Part shown: positions 36,001 through 49,420 of the stretch, one piece after another
Position numbering within the stretch: the first letter of the stretch is position 1
Layout of the letters: every line of letters begins with the position of its first letter
Source of the DNA: Calliopsis andreniformis
Lineage: Eukaryota > Arthropoda > Insecta > Hymenoptera > Andrenidae
Direction: 5' to 3'
DNA: 64,000 nucleotides
Assembly: GCF_051401765.1 (NCBI RefSeq)
Contig: NC_135071.1
Span: 7,170,961 to 7,234,960, forward strand
Notes under the pieces: model-generated
What the model was told of the DNA's origin: nothing
Databases searched by the model: none
The model's input: the letters and a program-made list of their open reading frames with translations, nothing else
Made by a program: the position numbers and the translations under genes

Positions 36001-39000
36001 TGCCACTACGATATATAATTTTCAAATATTTTATTATAGAACACCATCCGATTAGAACGAAATACAGCGCGCATATTATATAATAGAATCATAAAAAACA
36101 TTACAAACGAAGCAACCGTGAAACTCGAAAATAAGTTCAGTGTCCGTTAAAGCTACATGCTACCAGTTCACGTTCGTTTTAAAAGGTACTTAGCAAAGGG
36201 ACCGCACAGCTGTTCGCATGGCTTTTCCCTATTTCCTATAAGGCCCTGAGCTAAGGCTCGGGCTGTGAGCACGCGTGCGTAGCTTCTTCAGAAAAGAAAT
36301 TTTAGTAAGTTGCCATCGTAGCACACACTTCCCATGTTGGCAGCCAGGTGCAAACATACTGCACAGCTGCTGGGCTTGTCTGTTTTCCGACGGTCGAGAA
36401 ATCGATCAATTCCTAAACAAGAAACAAGTTTCTTCCTGACATAGGATCCTCGCCCTTCTTATGATTAGAGGAATTCATTGCTTTTCGTTTTTCAATTCTT
36501 ATTAACGATTATATGCGTTCTGATGAACAGATAACCGCTTGAGTGAAGAATATTTTCAGGTCAAATAGAATAGTTGTATTTTATTTGATAAATGTATTTA
36601 TTACAAATATATTCAAATGAATTAAATTTCAAATAAATCAGTATTATTAGTAGACAATAGGAAATGATCCAGGATATATTTACTCTCAAGAGTTTTCATT
36701 GTATCTTTTGTAATTATGCATAAAAAGAATAACTAAGAAGTTAACGAATAGTGTTGTGTGATTTCTGCACAGAGGAATGAAAAGTAGTCGAAAGTCATTT
36801 TAGAGGTTAGTTTACATATTTCGATGCTAGGAACTTTTTATGGATGTCCATATGGCGATGAAATAGAAGGAATGGTTCTGTATCTAAGAGCCAGACTACC
36901 TCAAATTCATTTTTTCAAAATTGAGTTTTATGTACAATCCTACTGCTTTTTCTTTATTTTATTAGAATAATAGGTATCTATTTAAGTTACGTTATAAATA
37001 AAGAAGATTTAATAGTATAAATTAATATATTAATAACTTGCATTATGTACGTCATAAAATGGATGATCACATTTGTTTTTTGTCTGTGTAAAATAGCAAA
37101 TCTAAGTAGGAAATTAAAACTTTGGCCATATTTTATTTTTCATAGAATGCAAGAGATCATCTATCATCTATCGGTTTATTAAATATTGCTTATTCTTAAA
37201 AATGCATGTTAAAATTCAGATTATTTACGAAGAATATAAGTAGGTATTAATTTGAAAGCAATATGAATTGTAAACGTATTTTTAAAACATAGGAAAGAGA
37301 TATTTCAACAATACAGGCTTCTCAGTAGTTTTCTTTTCGCAGCGACATGGTAGTGCATGCCATCGCCGTAATTATCGATCTTATCGTGGAACTCAAATGC
37401 ATGTCGACAGCTTTATGAAAGGTTATCATAGTTGAATCGTAAGATAACGTATTTGAATTAGCTTAAAAACGTCGTGCACGCGTGCAATCTCGTATCGAAC
37501 GTTCTATTCAACATCATGAAAATAGGTTGATATGTTCTAACATGTTACAAGGAAACCTTGAGCTTGGAAACACTAATTTCACGTTTTTGACCTTAAACCC
37601 GTTTTGGTTGGGATTGTGAATGAGACACTTAAAATGTAATAGAGTAAACACAATCAAAATTCCTCTTCTGTTCGAGAGGAATTGGATTAGATTGCTAGAG
37701 AAGATAGGACAAACTTTTGGAAGGGAAAATTGTGGAAATTCTTTGTGGAAATTCTTTTGTATATTGCAAATAGGTTGGTGCCACAATTATTTTGTTTGAA
37801 GTTGTTTCAAACATCGAATCAAATCGTCTAAAAAATCTTGCTAAGTCTCTTAAAGTATTTTTAAGAATTTTTTATGCATTTTGTGGAGGCTCTTTTGCAA
37901 ATTAATTGTAAATACACGAAAGATAGATATTGAGATTTTATGTTTCTAAATCTTTAAAAAAATCTTGAATACCTAGAAAATCTCAGATATACCAAATTTT
38001 TGAAACTTAAACAATAACCGACATACTCTTTGAGCAACTCCTTCATTAACATAATCTAACTTCTAAAATGATTCATAAAAAATGATACGCAAAATATTTA
38101 TTTTAGACAACAGGAAAATTATTCTACAATCCTGAATAATGAACTTTATTCCTGAATTCGAGGAATTTATTCGAATGATGGGTAACATCTTAATTTGATC
38201 GGTGATAGAAATGCGAAATCTATTCCTCTTGATGTGATTCACTTGTAGCAAATCCTGCGTGAAGAATAATAATCACCACGAAATCTTTCATGGAGAATAC
38301 TGATTGCATCCATTTCTACTCTTCAGAGTTATTTATCGTAACGAAGTTATGAGAATATCTCGTATTCAAGAGGTATATGCATACTTTACTTTATTCTTTC
38401 TGTACGACCATTTCTCTTAGAAGTCTACATTTCAGGACGAGTAGTTTCTTTTCTGCCTTAGTTTCGCTTGCAAAGTTCCGTCTTCTTGGAATATGTTTAT
38501 CAGAGAAAGCTACCTGTCGCAGGTGACAATCTGGTTTATCAATAGAAAGAATACAGTTTATATCTTCAAACATATACTGCTGGGAAATGTAACGCTCTGT
38601 TCTCCTCTTCGTAGTTTTTCTTTTGCAACTAGTTAGAATACTCTCATCAATCATTGCAGTCTTGCTTTCTAGGTCGTAAACACGTGAATAAATATCGATC
38701 AAGAATAATAAATGATTCTGCTGTGGTTAATGTGAATGTAGCTACCCTTACGCTTTCTAAAAACTGAATTTTGAGAGTAATTACTGATATTTACAAGAAT
38801 TGTAATTTTCAGAATTTTTATTTTATTTTTATAGAAATAATAACAATTAGTCAGCGAAGCTTTTTTTAAAAAAAATGAGTTTAAACACTATACCAGTTGG
38901 GCTAATACCTAACTAAACCCTGTCTGTGCGATTGGAAATCAAACCTGCTCCAATTTGCATCGTGCTTGGGCTCATTTTCTATGGAAAAATGTTATTAATC
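36001..39000. other. Non-coding stretch, no gene seen
   Basis: A GC-richer block at 36180-36420 is followed by long AT-rich sequence. Minus-strand frames at 37514-37786 and 38391-38702 contain no motif I recognise. Confidence 0.5.
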
Positions 39001-42000
39001 TAATGATTCTGCTTTCCAAAAAATGTAAATATAAATTTATATAAAGTAGAATCTCGTATCAAACTATTTGAGCCGTTGTCAATACTTATTTTAAGTACAA
39101 AAAATTAAGCCTTAGTCAAGTGCTTTGGCACTAATATTTTAAAAAATTCAAAATGTGGAATTAATCACTTTGACCTGTGAACGGCTCATTTATTTTCTAC
39201 ATTGACTTTCCAAAATTTAGACTAATAAATAATGAATAATTTATTTCATGTTATTCTTTTATATGTAGATCAGTTAAATACAGAAGACATATCTTGAGTG
39301 TCTTTAATATGACTTTAACATCTACTTGTTAGAATATAGAACATAAAACGAGTTTCACGCAGTTTGTCAATTCTTTCTATCGACAGGTTTACGTCCACAA
39401 TATTCAAATTCGTTACGTCAGAATGTAACACAGATATTATGTTACATAATTTGAAATCGACTGTTGCATTGAACGTTGAGTTACGGTCAATATGAAACAT
39501 GCATTTCTGTAAGCTTCAACTGTACACACTTTCAGTTTTCAAGTTCGTGTTACGAAACAATCACGTATTATTCGTATTTTCTAGCCTGTGACAAGGACTG
39601 TGCTGAAATTTCTGTTGTGCAACCAGAAAGTGCATTATAATACAATATGTTTCGTTTAAGATCGCTTGTTTCAAAATAAAAAACTAAAATATACTTCAAT
39701 TATGTGTTGAAATATTTCGTAATACTTAATTTCGCGTAATACCTACATGTTCAATTAATTATTTAATGATAATTTTGTTATGAGCACGTGGACTATTTGT
39801 TCATATTTGTTTCAAGCAGGATAATAGTTCACTGTGTATATTTAACGTATCTACTGATACTTTTTATAATAATAGTTTTTCATTACTTTTCGTATTTGTT
39901 GTTTCATTATTTTCATCATTTTTGTTAAAAAAACAAAGACATTTATATATTTTTCTTTCTCAAGATTTATTTGCAAAATATTTTATTCTATATTTTCAAC
40001 TTATTTTTTCATGTAGAATCAACCCTTTCCCGTTTATATAGTTAGTTCTGGGACATTCTGTACAATACGACATTTCTTTTCTCTTCTACCTTTAAATTAA
40101 CAATGTTCTATACATTTTTCATAGTCGTCTATTTTTAAAGAGTTAATATCGCAAGTTTCTCGGTATCGTGACTGTAGTCGATTTTACTACTATCAATGAG
40201 GTGTATGCATTAAAAATATGTCTGTGTTAGAGGATGTTTTGTTGATAACATAATATACAGAATAGAAACTGTTTATTTCCTACATTTTGAGTCATGGATG
40301 TAAAGAAAAAGTTCGAAGGTTTGGAAAATTTCGTTATTAAAAAAGGGAACTCAAAAACTAAAAAAACGACCAAGTCACAGTGTTACTAAAAACAAGCAAT
40401 TTTCATAGTTTTTATGCAATCTTTTTTAATTCATTTAATCAATTAGTATAATTGGTACTTCTTAAGTTCCATCGAAGTTAAAGATCTTCGGTAACTTAAT
40501 TCCGCTAAATACTTCTTCAAATACAAGTACAATTTATATAGTATAATTAAGAATGCAAAGCTTGTCTTTGTAGAAAAGTAGCAGTCCCAGCACTAATAGT
40601 ACATGGTAGTTTACATTCTCAAGAAAGTAGGCACTCAACATTCGCCCGATTTGATTACAATTTCTTGAAACAAAGCAACAAATCTCGCAAAAAGCTGCTG
40701 TTAGTTAACAGTTTTATCTACGACTTCTTTCTCGCGGTAGAACCTCGCGTCTGGAAAGGACAAAATCAATTAAGTTCTATGGAAGAAGAAATCTAATTAC
40801 GCACTATGCCGCTTTGCTTCGTCCTTTTCTTGCGAGAAATATTTATTGTACCTATCGCGATTACGCTAATCGTAGGAATGTTTCGCACAGTTTTTTGTTA
40901 AGGGAGAATTTATTGAATTAACGGGCCGTTTTTTGTACTCTGAAACGCTATGGGATCACCGTTAGCAGTTTCATACTTCCTACAAACAGAATAAAAGATT
41001 CACAAGAGTTTGAAAACATAGGAAAAGAATTTATCATAAATATCAGCGAACATGAGATGGAATGGCAAAATTAAGTTACGTTCGATCGATAAATTTTGTA
41101 ATTCTGGGAATTGCAATTTTAGTTCGAATAGGAATTTTTCTGAATGAAAATTCAGAAATTAATGAAGTTAATTTGTACGTATTAAAATGAGCTTGTTTTA
41201 ATCGTAGCCATAAAGCTACTATACATAATGTATACAATTAAGAGGGGAATTTCTTTTTCCCTTGGTAAAAAATCGATTTATTAAAATTTTGAATTAATGA
41301 AATTATAGGGTAAATTATTTTCAATCTTTCTGAATGTTTTCATGATGTTCAAGCAGTTATAATAGTTTTTTAGGGAAGATGTCATTACTCGTTCCGCCCA
41401 TATTTTTAGTGGAATAGGAACTTCAGAAAGACTAAAAGTAATTTAACATGTAAGACTTTCTTGAATACAAAATTAACAAAAAATGTATGTTTTACCTAGA
41501 AGAAAAGAAATTCCCCCCTTAAACAGATCGATATTAAATTCTACTTTTCTCGATTCATATATCTTTGAAAGTAGCAGCGTCACTGTTAGTGTTACGTGAT
41601 CTTCTGACCCTTCTTTGAAATTTGGAATGTGCAGCCTTCGATAAGGCTGACACCCGCTCGATGTTGTAACGGATTTTTCCAGGAAAACTGTTCTAGATTA
41701 AGGAACATACATATATCCATACTTTTTCTAGGCGTTTTTTCTAGTATACTAAAGGGTATAAATGCATTCTTCACAGGTTTATCCTTAATTTACTTTGAGT
41801 CCATAACGTATTAATCCAAGTTCAGCAAGCTTAGGTTAGAATTCAAGTATGTTCAGAATGTTTCAGACGAAGATAGCCATACTCTGCCAATATATTAGGG
41901 ACGTCATCCTGAGCAAGGAATGTTATATAACATTATGGGTATATGTACACTATGGGTCGATTCGTTTTCGTCCTTGAGATATGGAAAATGGAATGACAGT

Positions 42001-42184
42001 GATGGAATGAAAGTGAACCATAAATAGTCAGATGTACTCAAGCTACTTTTATTAATAATCATTTATTTGAAACAATGTTTAACAATGATTTATAATTTAT
42101 ACTGATTCAGACTAGTTTAAACAAACTGTTCGAAATCTCTTTATGCACGCAAGTAGACACAGTTTCGTGTTCCGCATCCTCTAA
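39001..42184. other. Non-coding stretch, no gene seen
   Basis: Uniform AT-rich sequence. Small frames at 41592-41814 on both strands mirror each other and are not credible genes. Confidence 0.5.
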
Positions 42185-43715
42185 ACACTAAGGCGAATTT
42201 AAAATTTGCACTTTAGATATATATCGCAAATGATTCATCCATAGTGAGAGGCGTGGAGATTGTTTTTATCTGTATTTCATCCAAAGTAAACAGTGAACGA
42301 AGTAAAGCCGGTTTCTACTTTCGATAAAATTCACGGATGATTCAGTCGTAGTGAAGCGACAGTGGCAAGTCTAACCATCACTAAAATGAAGGTGTCCAGA
42401 AGCAGGTGAATAGCCACGGCTAGCCAACTAGATTTTATTTGAAAACTAACGAACCGGTATAGGTACTCGTCTTTCACATTCGCGCTGAATAAATTATCCA
42501 CGAGGCACATCCAAGTGAAAAAGTGTAAATTCGCCGTTAACAAGATCATTGCTAATGCTAACAGTGGCTTGTCTGTTTCCTGTTATCAGTTGCTCACGTG
42601 TATCAGTTTTCGATCTAAATACACCTTCCTTTTTGGGTCACTCATGCAAAATCGAGCACTTTTCGGAGTATCATCTCGTATCTTATTCTTTGTATATGTT
42701 GTAGCCTTTAGCGATGTTTAAACGCATGTCAAAGGGTTTTTCAAAATTTTTAGAATTATGGATTGTACTGAACTAATGGATGCATGAGAATCAGCTTGTG
42801 TATGCTTATAGTAAGAACATTGAAGTACTATATAAAAATAATTTCATTTTAAAAAAAATTGTTCCTATTCCACTATTTTTTTGCAATTATTTTAAACAAA
42901 TGGTTTTTGTTATGATGTGGAAATATTTAAAAATATAATTTAGCCCCATAAAAAATATAATTTGTAACATAGCCCCATTTTTCCTCTTTACAGACAGCTT
43001 TTCAAAAGTACGGACATTTTAAAATTGATTCTATGAAAATTCGTTGAAGTTAACGGTGTGTCGAAATGCACGGGTGCAGCGCGTCGTTGCCGCCGCCTCC
43101 ACACGGTGTCGAGTCCCTTTCGCGTGGTACTAGCAACTAGGCAGGCAGCTGTATCAGGTATACCGCGCGCCTCACACTGTACCCGTGAATTTCGACACAA
43201 TGTGTTAACTTCAATACATTTTCATAGAGCCAATTTGAAAGTGTTTTTCTGTGTGTTATTTCAAGGTTTTTACTATAAGTATACGCAAGCTGATTCTCAT
43301 GCATTCATTAGTTCAGGTGTTATGAATTTTTTTAAAATAAAGTTAACACTTTACTTCAAAGAGCTGTACAATCCACAATTTTAAAAATCGTGAAAAATCC
43401 TTTGGCACATCTTAAAACATTACTAAAGACTACAATATATCCAAGTGTGAACGAGATTCGAGATGTTATTCGGAAAAGTGCCCGATTTCGTTTGGAATTA
43501 ACCTTTTATGCAATTCCATGGAAACATAGACATAATTTTAAATAAATGGTTATCGTTAAAAGTTAAGTCGCTGGAAAGCATCCAACTACTTAAGGCTAAT
43601 TTAAACTGTTCACTTTGGACGATCATTGTGAGTGATTCATTCATAGTGAAAAGTGTAAAGGTTGTTTCCATTTGCATTTTTCTAAAGTAAAAAGTCTAAA
43701 TTCGTCTTTATGGTT
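42185..43715. mobile_element. Long inverted repeat / fold-back element (about 1.5 kb)
   Basis: The two halves are complementary over many points. ATGCATGAGAATCAGCTTG (42779) pairs with 43287-43305. ATCGAGCACTTTTCGGAGTATCATCTCG (about 42652) pairs with 43457-43486. GTGTCGAAATGCACGGGT (43059) pairs with 43181-43198. CGAATTTA near 42195 pairs with the region near 43700. The loop (about 43080-43175) is GC-rich. The arms are 500-800 bases and imperfect. Direct repeats of GATTCATYCATAGTGA also occur in both halves. Exact ends and target duplication are not resolved. No transposase is seen. Confidence 0.65.
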
Positions 43716-44406
43716 TATATCTCTTCATCTTTATTATTTTGAGGACGAAGTGAATCGATTTATGATGTTTTTATAATTTTTTACTCAGAATGATCTGTCA
43801 CATATATTGGCAAAGTTTTTTGGTTTTAGTCTGGAACACTTTGTGTATAATATCCGTGCAACACATAAACCTACTGTTAAGTTATTCTCTACACAATAAG
43901 GCTTGTCTCGAGATACCTACATAGGTTTCGCGGCTAACTATGGGACCACTTCGATTCGTTTTCACTCTTACCCGATCTTTGAAGAGTCAGAGAAATTCGA
44001 AAGAATTTCAAGTGCTCTCAAACCTATTGCTTGCCTCCAGGCATGCCTCAAAGCAAATCTTACCATGTAAAGTGCTTGGGGGGAGGGGATTACTTTAAGA
44101 AATTTTTAATATTGTGTAACTCAGCTTTTCAGCTTTTCAGCTTTTCTCTGAACGTCAACATACATAATAATGGTGAACCCAATCTCTGGGTACAAGAATC
44201 ACACCTAACCAATTGTAACGTCTTGCTTTATTAAGAACATACTTTCTTAAATATTTTTAAATTTAATATACTCTAACTTAGAGCATGTAGCTGAAACCTC
44301 CTGAGTATTCAATATTCAGCAGTAGTATCACTAAACCCAAAACAATACAATTTTCTGTTGGAGGTGTATTGAAAGATAATAGTAGTTACGAAATCAAACT
44401 AACTAT
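43716..44406. other. Non-coding stretch, no gene seen
   Basis: Contains a triple tandem repeat of AGCTTTTC at 44123-44146. Nothing else is recognised. Confidence 0.5.
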
Positions 44407-44451
44407 CCCTAATGGCTCTCACTGTTGCTAGCCATACATCAGTTTGTCCAC
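44407..44451 (+). repeat. Direct repeat, left copy flanking the hAT-like element
   Basis: About 45 bases (CCTAATGGCTCTCACTGTTG... then CAGTTTGTCCAC) recur at 45611-45654 in the same orientation with several differences. The pair was probably a pre-existing tandem repeat into whose junction the element inserted. Confidence 0.6.
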
Positions 44452-44459
44452 GTTTTTAA

Positions 44460-45600
44460 TAGAAATCCCCATTTGCAATACACGTGTACACGTGAAATTA
44501 AAGTACCCATGTTTAAATCCTTATAGTGTTTAGTAGGTACACGCGTATCGAAATACACGGACTGTACTACACGGATACTCGGACCCGGATCCACGCAGGA
44601 CACGGATCCTGAAATGCGCAGGTACACGGATCTCGAAATATACGGTTATACGGACCCGGAACTATGTACACGTGTAGGTATACGTGTACTGTGTAGGACG
44701 GGTTATACTTGGATTTTTTTTTTTTTTTTCGAAAATTGTTTAGCGTATTTATGTACTTCAGGTTTTATTTTAATTGAGAACGATTGATCTTCTTAAATAA
44801 ATTTTTATATGATTGGAAAATTATTTTGATAACGTTGGGAATTATTATTTTTGAAGTAGGCTTCGTGATCGCGTTTTTAAAAAATCGAAAAAAATAGTAC
44901 CGTGTTTATTGAAATGTTTTCCATAAAAGAGTTAAGGATCGTTCACAAAGGATGACATGGAAAGGATCACGTTTGATGACGGGGTTAAGTTTTCCAAAAC
45001 GGGTAAAAAATATTTTTTTCAATAAAAAGACAATACAAAAGGAATCACTTCTTTTTTCTTGGTAAGACAAGAACAGTTACTTTCTCAACATACAATAAAA
45101 ATTTCAGGACAATCGATCGATTATTTTTGTTATAAATTATTTCATGTGACAAAAGAAGACATGGTGATTGAAAAGGAGTACAAGCGAAATGTGTAATAGA
45201 ATTTTGTATAAAGAAATGTTATAAGTACTTGAACATATGAAGAAATATACAAAAAAGCTGAAAATAATTTACCATATATTTTGTTTAGTAAAAAATTAAA
45301 GAAGACAGATTTTTTATGAAAATAAGAAAAATTCTTCACTTAGTATGCCTTGTATTGACATACGGATAGTCTTATTTTATGGAAAAGATTATAAAATATA
45401 TACGGTACACGTATGCCTACCCGTGTACATATTTTGGGGTCAGTGTATACGTGTATTTCAGGATCCGTGTACCTGCATAAATCCGGATCCAAGTATCTGT
45501 GTAGTACAGTCCATGTACTAAACATTACACGGATATTTTAATTTCACGTGTACACGTGTACGTGTGTATCTTGAATACACGTAGAGAATCGGGATCTCTA
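44460..45600. mobile_element. hAT-like non-autonomous element with perfect 8-bp target duplication
   Basis: GTTTTTAA occurs at 44452-44459 and again at 45601-45608, directly abutting inverted ends TAGAAATCCCCATTTG and TAGAGATCCCGATTCT. The 8-base duplication with TAG-type ends is the hAT pattern. The arms (44460 to about 44690 and about 45390-45600) share CGTGTACACGTGAAATTAAA, GGACTGTACTACAC and GGACACGGATCCTGAAAT-like words rich in CACGTG and TACACG. The centre is AT-rich with a T run near 44713 and no transposase. Confidence 0.8.
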
Positions 45601-45610
45601 GTTTTTAACC

Positions 45611-45654
45611 TCCTTAGTGGTTCCTGTTGTTAGCCATCCACCAGTTTCTCCACG
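45611..45654 (+). repeat. Direct repeat, right copy flanking the hAT-like element
   Basis: Right-hand partner of 44407-44451. It shares GTTGTTAGCCATCCACCAGTTT-like sequence and the CTCCACG end. See that entry for the interpretation. Confidence 0.6.
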
Positions 45655-46559
45655 CTCGTGGAGGTATTCACGCAGCATTAGTCACGCATCGATTTGTCTG
45701 TTACTAACAAACTCTATTAACTATCGATCTCCTACTTCAGAGCCAACTGTTTACAAGTAGTCAGTCCTGGACTCGTAAAAACTAATCCGGATTGCTAAAT
45801 TCGAATTGCTACTAGTCAATTTGTGTCGTGCTTAGTTTTCCTTAGATAAGTTTCACCAATTCATTAGTATTATTTTTACAAAAACAAAATGAAACTTGTG
45901 CAGATTACAATATTCACAGGTAGTTATCAGTAGTCTCTAAAGAGTCGGATTTCCTCTCGACCGGGTTAGACGTCCAAAAAAGAGTAGGAAGGAGAAAAGT
46001 CGGGGAAAAGTTTGCTGTCCGACAGAGGAAGAAACAAGAGACTGTCTCCTGAGGGTATGAATAATTCAGCACGAGCGCGCATAGCTGGACGCGCCCATGT
46101 ACAGTCTCCCTCTCTCTTGCTCTCTTGCTCTCTGTCCGCGTATGTACACGAAGCAGAAGGTGTGTCAGGAATGAAATTGTCGCCGCGAGCCACGGTCCTC
46201 TCTGCTAATGACGGTCAATCTATGCCTAGCATCGAATGCCACCGTCTCAAATGTTCCCTATCATTACGGTAGCACCGACCTTATCATTCTTACCCTTTCC
46301 AGCAGGGGTAGTAGTTTTGACCACATATTCGGCGACTGGACCCTGTTGAAGAAAATTAGTCACGTTTTACAGGGTTTGGTTTGAGATAGGACAGCGACCC
46401 AATTTCGATAGCTCTGAAGGGAGATCATAAGTGTTAATGCACAGTGTTTAGTGAGTTTTTGTTAAATCGTAGAAATTGGAAATTGAATATGAGGAGGTAC
46501 CTTTTCTGGGAATATGATTGATAGTTTAGGAGATGTCATTGAAGTTCATTAAAGTTGCT
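45655..46559. other. Non-coding stretch with a CpG-richer patch
   Basis: 45940-46300 is GC-richer and contains a CTCTCTTGCTCTCTTGCTCTC stretch at about 46111-46131. Overlapping frames on opposite strands are composition effects. Confidence 0.4.
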
Positions 46560-47110
46560 ACATGCTCTTTTCATTCTTGAAAGATTTAGAAGTTTGAAGA
46601 CTTGAAAATTGGAACGTTTGAAGATTTAAATTTAAAATACAAGATTGAATATTTATGGAGTTGAAGAATTGAGAATCTGAATGTTTGAAGCATCGATAAG
46701 GTAAATCTTTAAAAGTCAAGAATTTTTAGCGCAGCATGTGTCGCTTACACCCACACCATTTTTGTCTTTGAATTTTTTTAAAGATGAGAAAGAGATAGGA
46801 TCTGGAATCGTAGGTAACATGTAGCAATAAAAGCTATCGGATACTGTTCTAAAAACTTGGTAGAATACTCAACAATTTTTTTAACTTCCTAAAACACAAA
46901 ACCATAATAAACAACTATATGACGTTTGCAAACGGCGGCATCATCAATGAAAATAAAATTGTAGAAGAAGATTAAGTATTTGAAGATGAATCCTTTTAAA
47001 TATTTAAAGCTTCGAATATTCAAAGATTTGAACAACTGGAATCTCGAAAATATCAAGAGTTCAAGATTTGAGAATTTGGAAATTTGAAAAGTTCATACTT
47101 GAAAACTTAG
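46560..47110. repeat. Degenerate ATTTGAA tract (reverse orientation)
   Basis: The same texture as the TTCAAAT tracts, but with GAAGACTTGAAAATTGG, TTTGAAGATTTAAA and GATTTGAGAATTTGG words on the + strand. An interruption of ordinary sequence occupies about 46720-46970. Confidence 0.55.
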
Positions 47111-49194
47111 CTAATCGAAAGAAAACAAGAGGTTCAAAAGGAAGGAAAAGAAGACGAGGAGAAAAAGCTGAACGCAGCTTGCGTATTAATAACGCAGATG
47201 GCGAGGGCGAAACGGAAAATCGGCAGAGGGGCCTTTTTAACCCCCGACGAGCTAGGGTTTGCTGCATTATCCCTGTCGACCCTAAGCAAACTGCGTGGAG
47301 TACAGATTCCTCGTTCTTTAGTCCTTTCCTTTCTTCTAGGCTCTCTCCACCATGTCTGTACATAGTGCGGCTCATCTATGCGAACACACAGACGCTATAT
47401 GTGCATGTATTTATTGTACTTGTCTATCTCACTACGCGACTCCTATTTGCATATCTTTGTACGGACACTTCAGTGAACCGTTTTACAGAGGTCTGCGACT
47501 TTCTGATGCGAGAACGCTGAGTAATACTATGGTAATCGCTATCGGGTGTTAAAAAAAAAGATTCAAGAATTAAGTTTGTTGATGAGTTCAATACATGAAA
47601 GATTTTTTACAGTAGGTATAATAAATGCAAATCTATTCGCCTAAATTCTGTATGATGCTGATTCACTACCAACCCTAGAACTCCTGAACATTTAATATGT
47701 AGAACGTTTCCTTTTCAAGGAAATTGTATTGAGTATGGTATTCAGAATGTGTATACGACAATAAATAATTATAGTTATATACCGAATAGTTCTTGAATAA
47801 GTATGCAAATTCGCGGTGAGCAGGTAGGGTCTGATTAATAATTTGCCTAATAAATCTGCATATGTAGATGACATAACTTGTCAGAAATGATTTTCCATGT
47901 TTTACATTGCTTATAATTCTAGCTTTTATTGCAAAAAAATTGACACTATGTAAAATGGTATAACGAGTTAATGTAGATTTATGCTTTTATGTTATTAGAT
48001 AATGTTAATTGTTACGAAGATTTAAAGGGCTGATAAAATATCAATTGAAAAAACTTGTAAACATTCTTTAAACGATAGGAGATAACAATATCTACATGTT
48101 AGATTAAGTAAATAAATAAACTATATTTTAGATCATTCTAATACATTATTACAAATTATTTCTGAAAATAATATTTGTATTTCCCGATGAAATGAATATT
48201 TCATTATTAATCTATAATATGATTGTATCCATCTAGATCGTTCTACATTTAGTTATGCCCATCTAGATTGCTGAAATTTCACACTGTGTCGCGTGTTAAA
48301 TCTGGTAACTTTTCCATTTTTAATATATTACAAAGTAAGAGATAATTCTATTCATCCTATTAGCAAACAAGTATTACATACAAATTGTTGAAATGATAAA
48401 TATACTTTAATTTCGTCAATAAACGATTCGTGCAAACATTTTTTATTTTGTAAGTATCTGCCTACATAATAATCTTAAATCTGAGATTAAATCTGAAAAT
48501 ATTTAATAATTGTTCCATCACAAAGAAAGGTTGCCAATCATTGCATTAAGCTTACAATTAAATACTTGTTAAATTTTTTGATAGTTAATTTTCTTTTAGA
48601 ACAAAATCCAATTCTTAAATATATTACAAATAATATTTAGCATCAATATAATACCTAAATATCGAACAGTTAGGGAAGTCAATACTTAGTAAAAAGAAAT
48701 ACTTTAACACGATGTACATATACCTATGTGCAGAAATGTGCATATTTCTATGTATACGCCTTTGACTAGCACAGCAAATGTGACATTATGATATAATGAA
48801 AGGAAACGGAGCAATTATGTTGCATTGACAACTCGCGTGAGATTTATGGTCGGGAGGAATTTAAACAGGGTGGAACATGATCGTGGTAAAGAGGAAAAAA
48901 AGATAAACTCCCTTATATCCGCGTTAATTATATTGATGACTGAAAATGCACCGATCACATGCGATAATTAATTCTTTTGTAACCACGGTGGTGCATCGTC
49001 GATCACCAATTAATCTTACGACTCCCCAGTAATTAGTATTGCCACTCTCTGGTTTCCTTCGCATTTCATACCATCGTTCAACTTAATTAACTAGCATCGA
49101 GTAGGGTCGTTCTTTTGTATGAAAGCGGTGTAATGACTCTAATTGATATCATAAGCGACTGAAAATATCCTATATCGAACATTTTTGGTTTCAG
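47111..49194. other. Non-coding stretch, no gene seen
   Basis: A GC-richer patch at 47130-47350 contains a 150-codon + frame (47068-47520) that overlaps minus-strand frames and shows no domain. 47550-48700 is very AT-rich. 48790-49160 is balanced without features. Confidence 0.45.
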
Positions 49195-49420
49195 AAATGT
49201 AGAATGATTTTAGAAACTTCTGAGAAGCAGATTTCTAGATTTTCAAATTTTCTACGTGTTAAATATTCAAACTTAAAAATTTAACAAATCCTCCAATATT
49301 CAGATTTTCAAGTATTCAACTTCCCTAATTCCAAAATTTTCAAGCCTTCAATTTTTTAAATATTCAAATTTGTAGTTTTTAAAGTTGTCAAATATTGAAA
49401 TTCTTAAATTTCATCAAATG
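49195..49420. repeat. Degenerate TTCAAAT tract
   Basis: TTTTCAAATTTTC, ATTCAAACTTAAAAATTT and TTTTTAAATATTCAAATTTG words run on the + strand. Confidence 0.6.

Noticed and set aside
37765..37800. ATAGGTTGGTGCCACAATTATTTTG as a mariner terminal repeat
   Set aside because: Resembles TTAGGTTGG-type mariner ends, but no inverted partner or transposase fragment was found nearby.
47068..47520. 150-codon + strand frame
   Set aside because: It begins inside an ATTTGAA tract, overlaps minus-strand frames and shows no recognisable motif.
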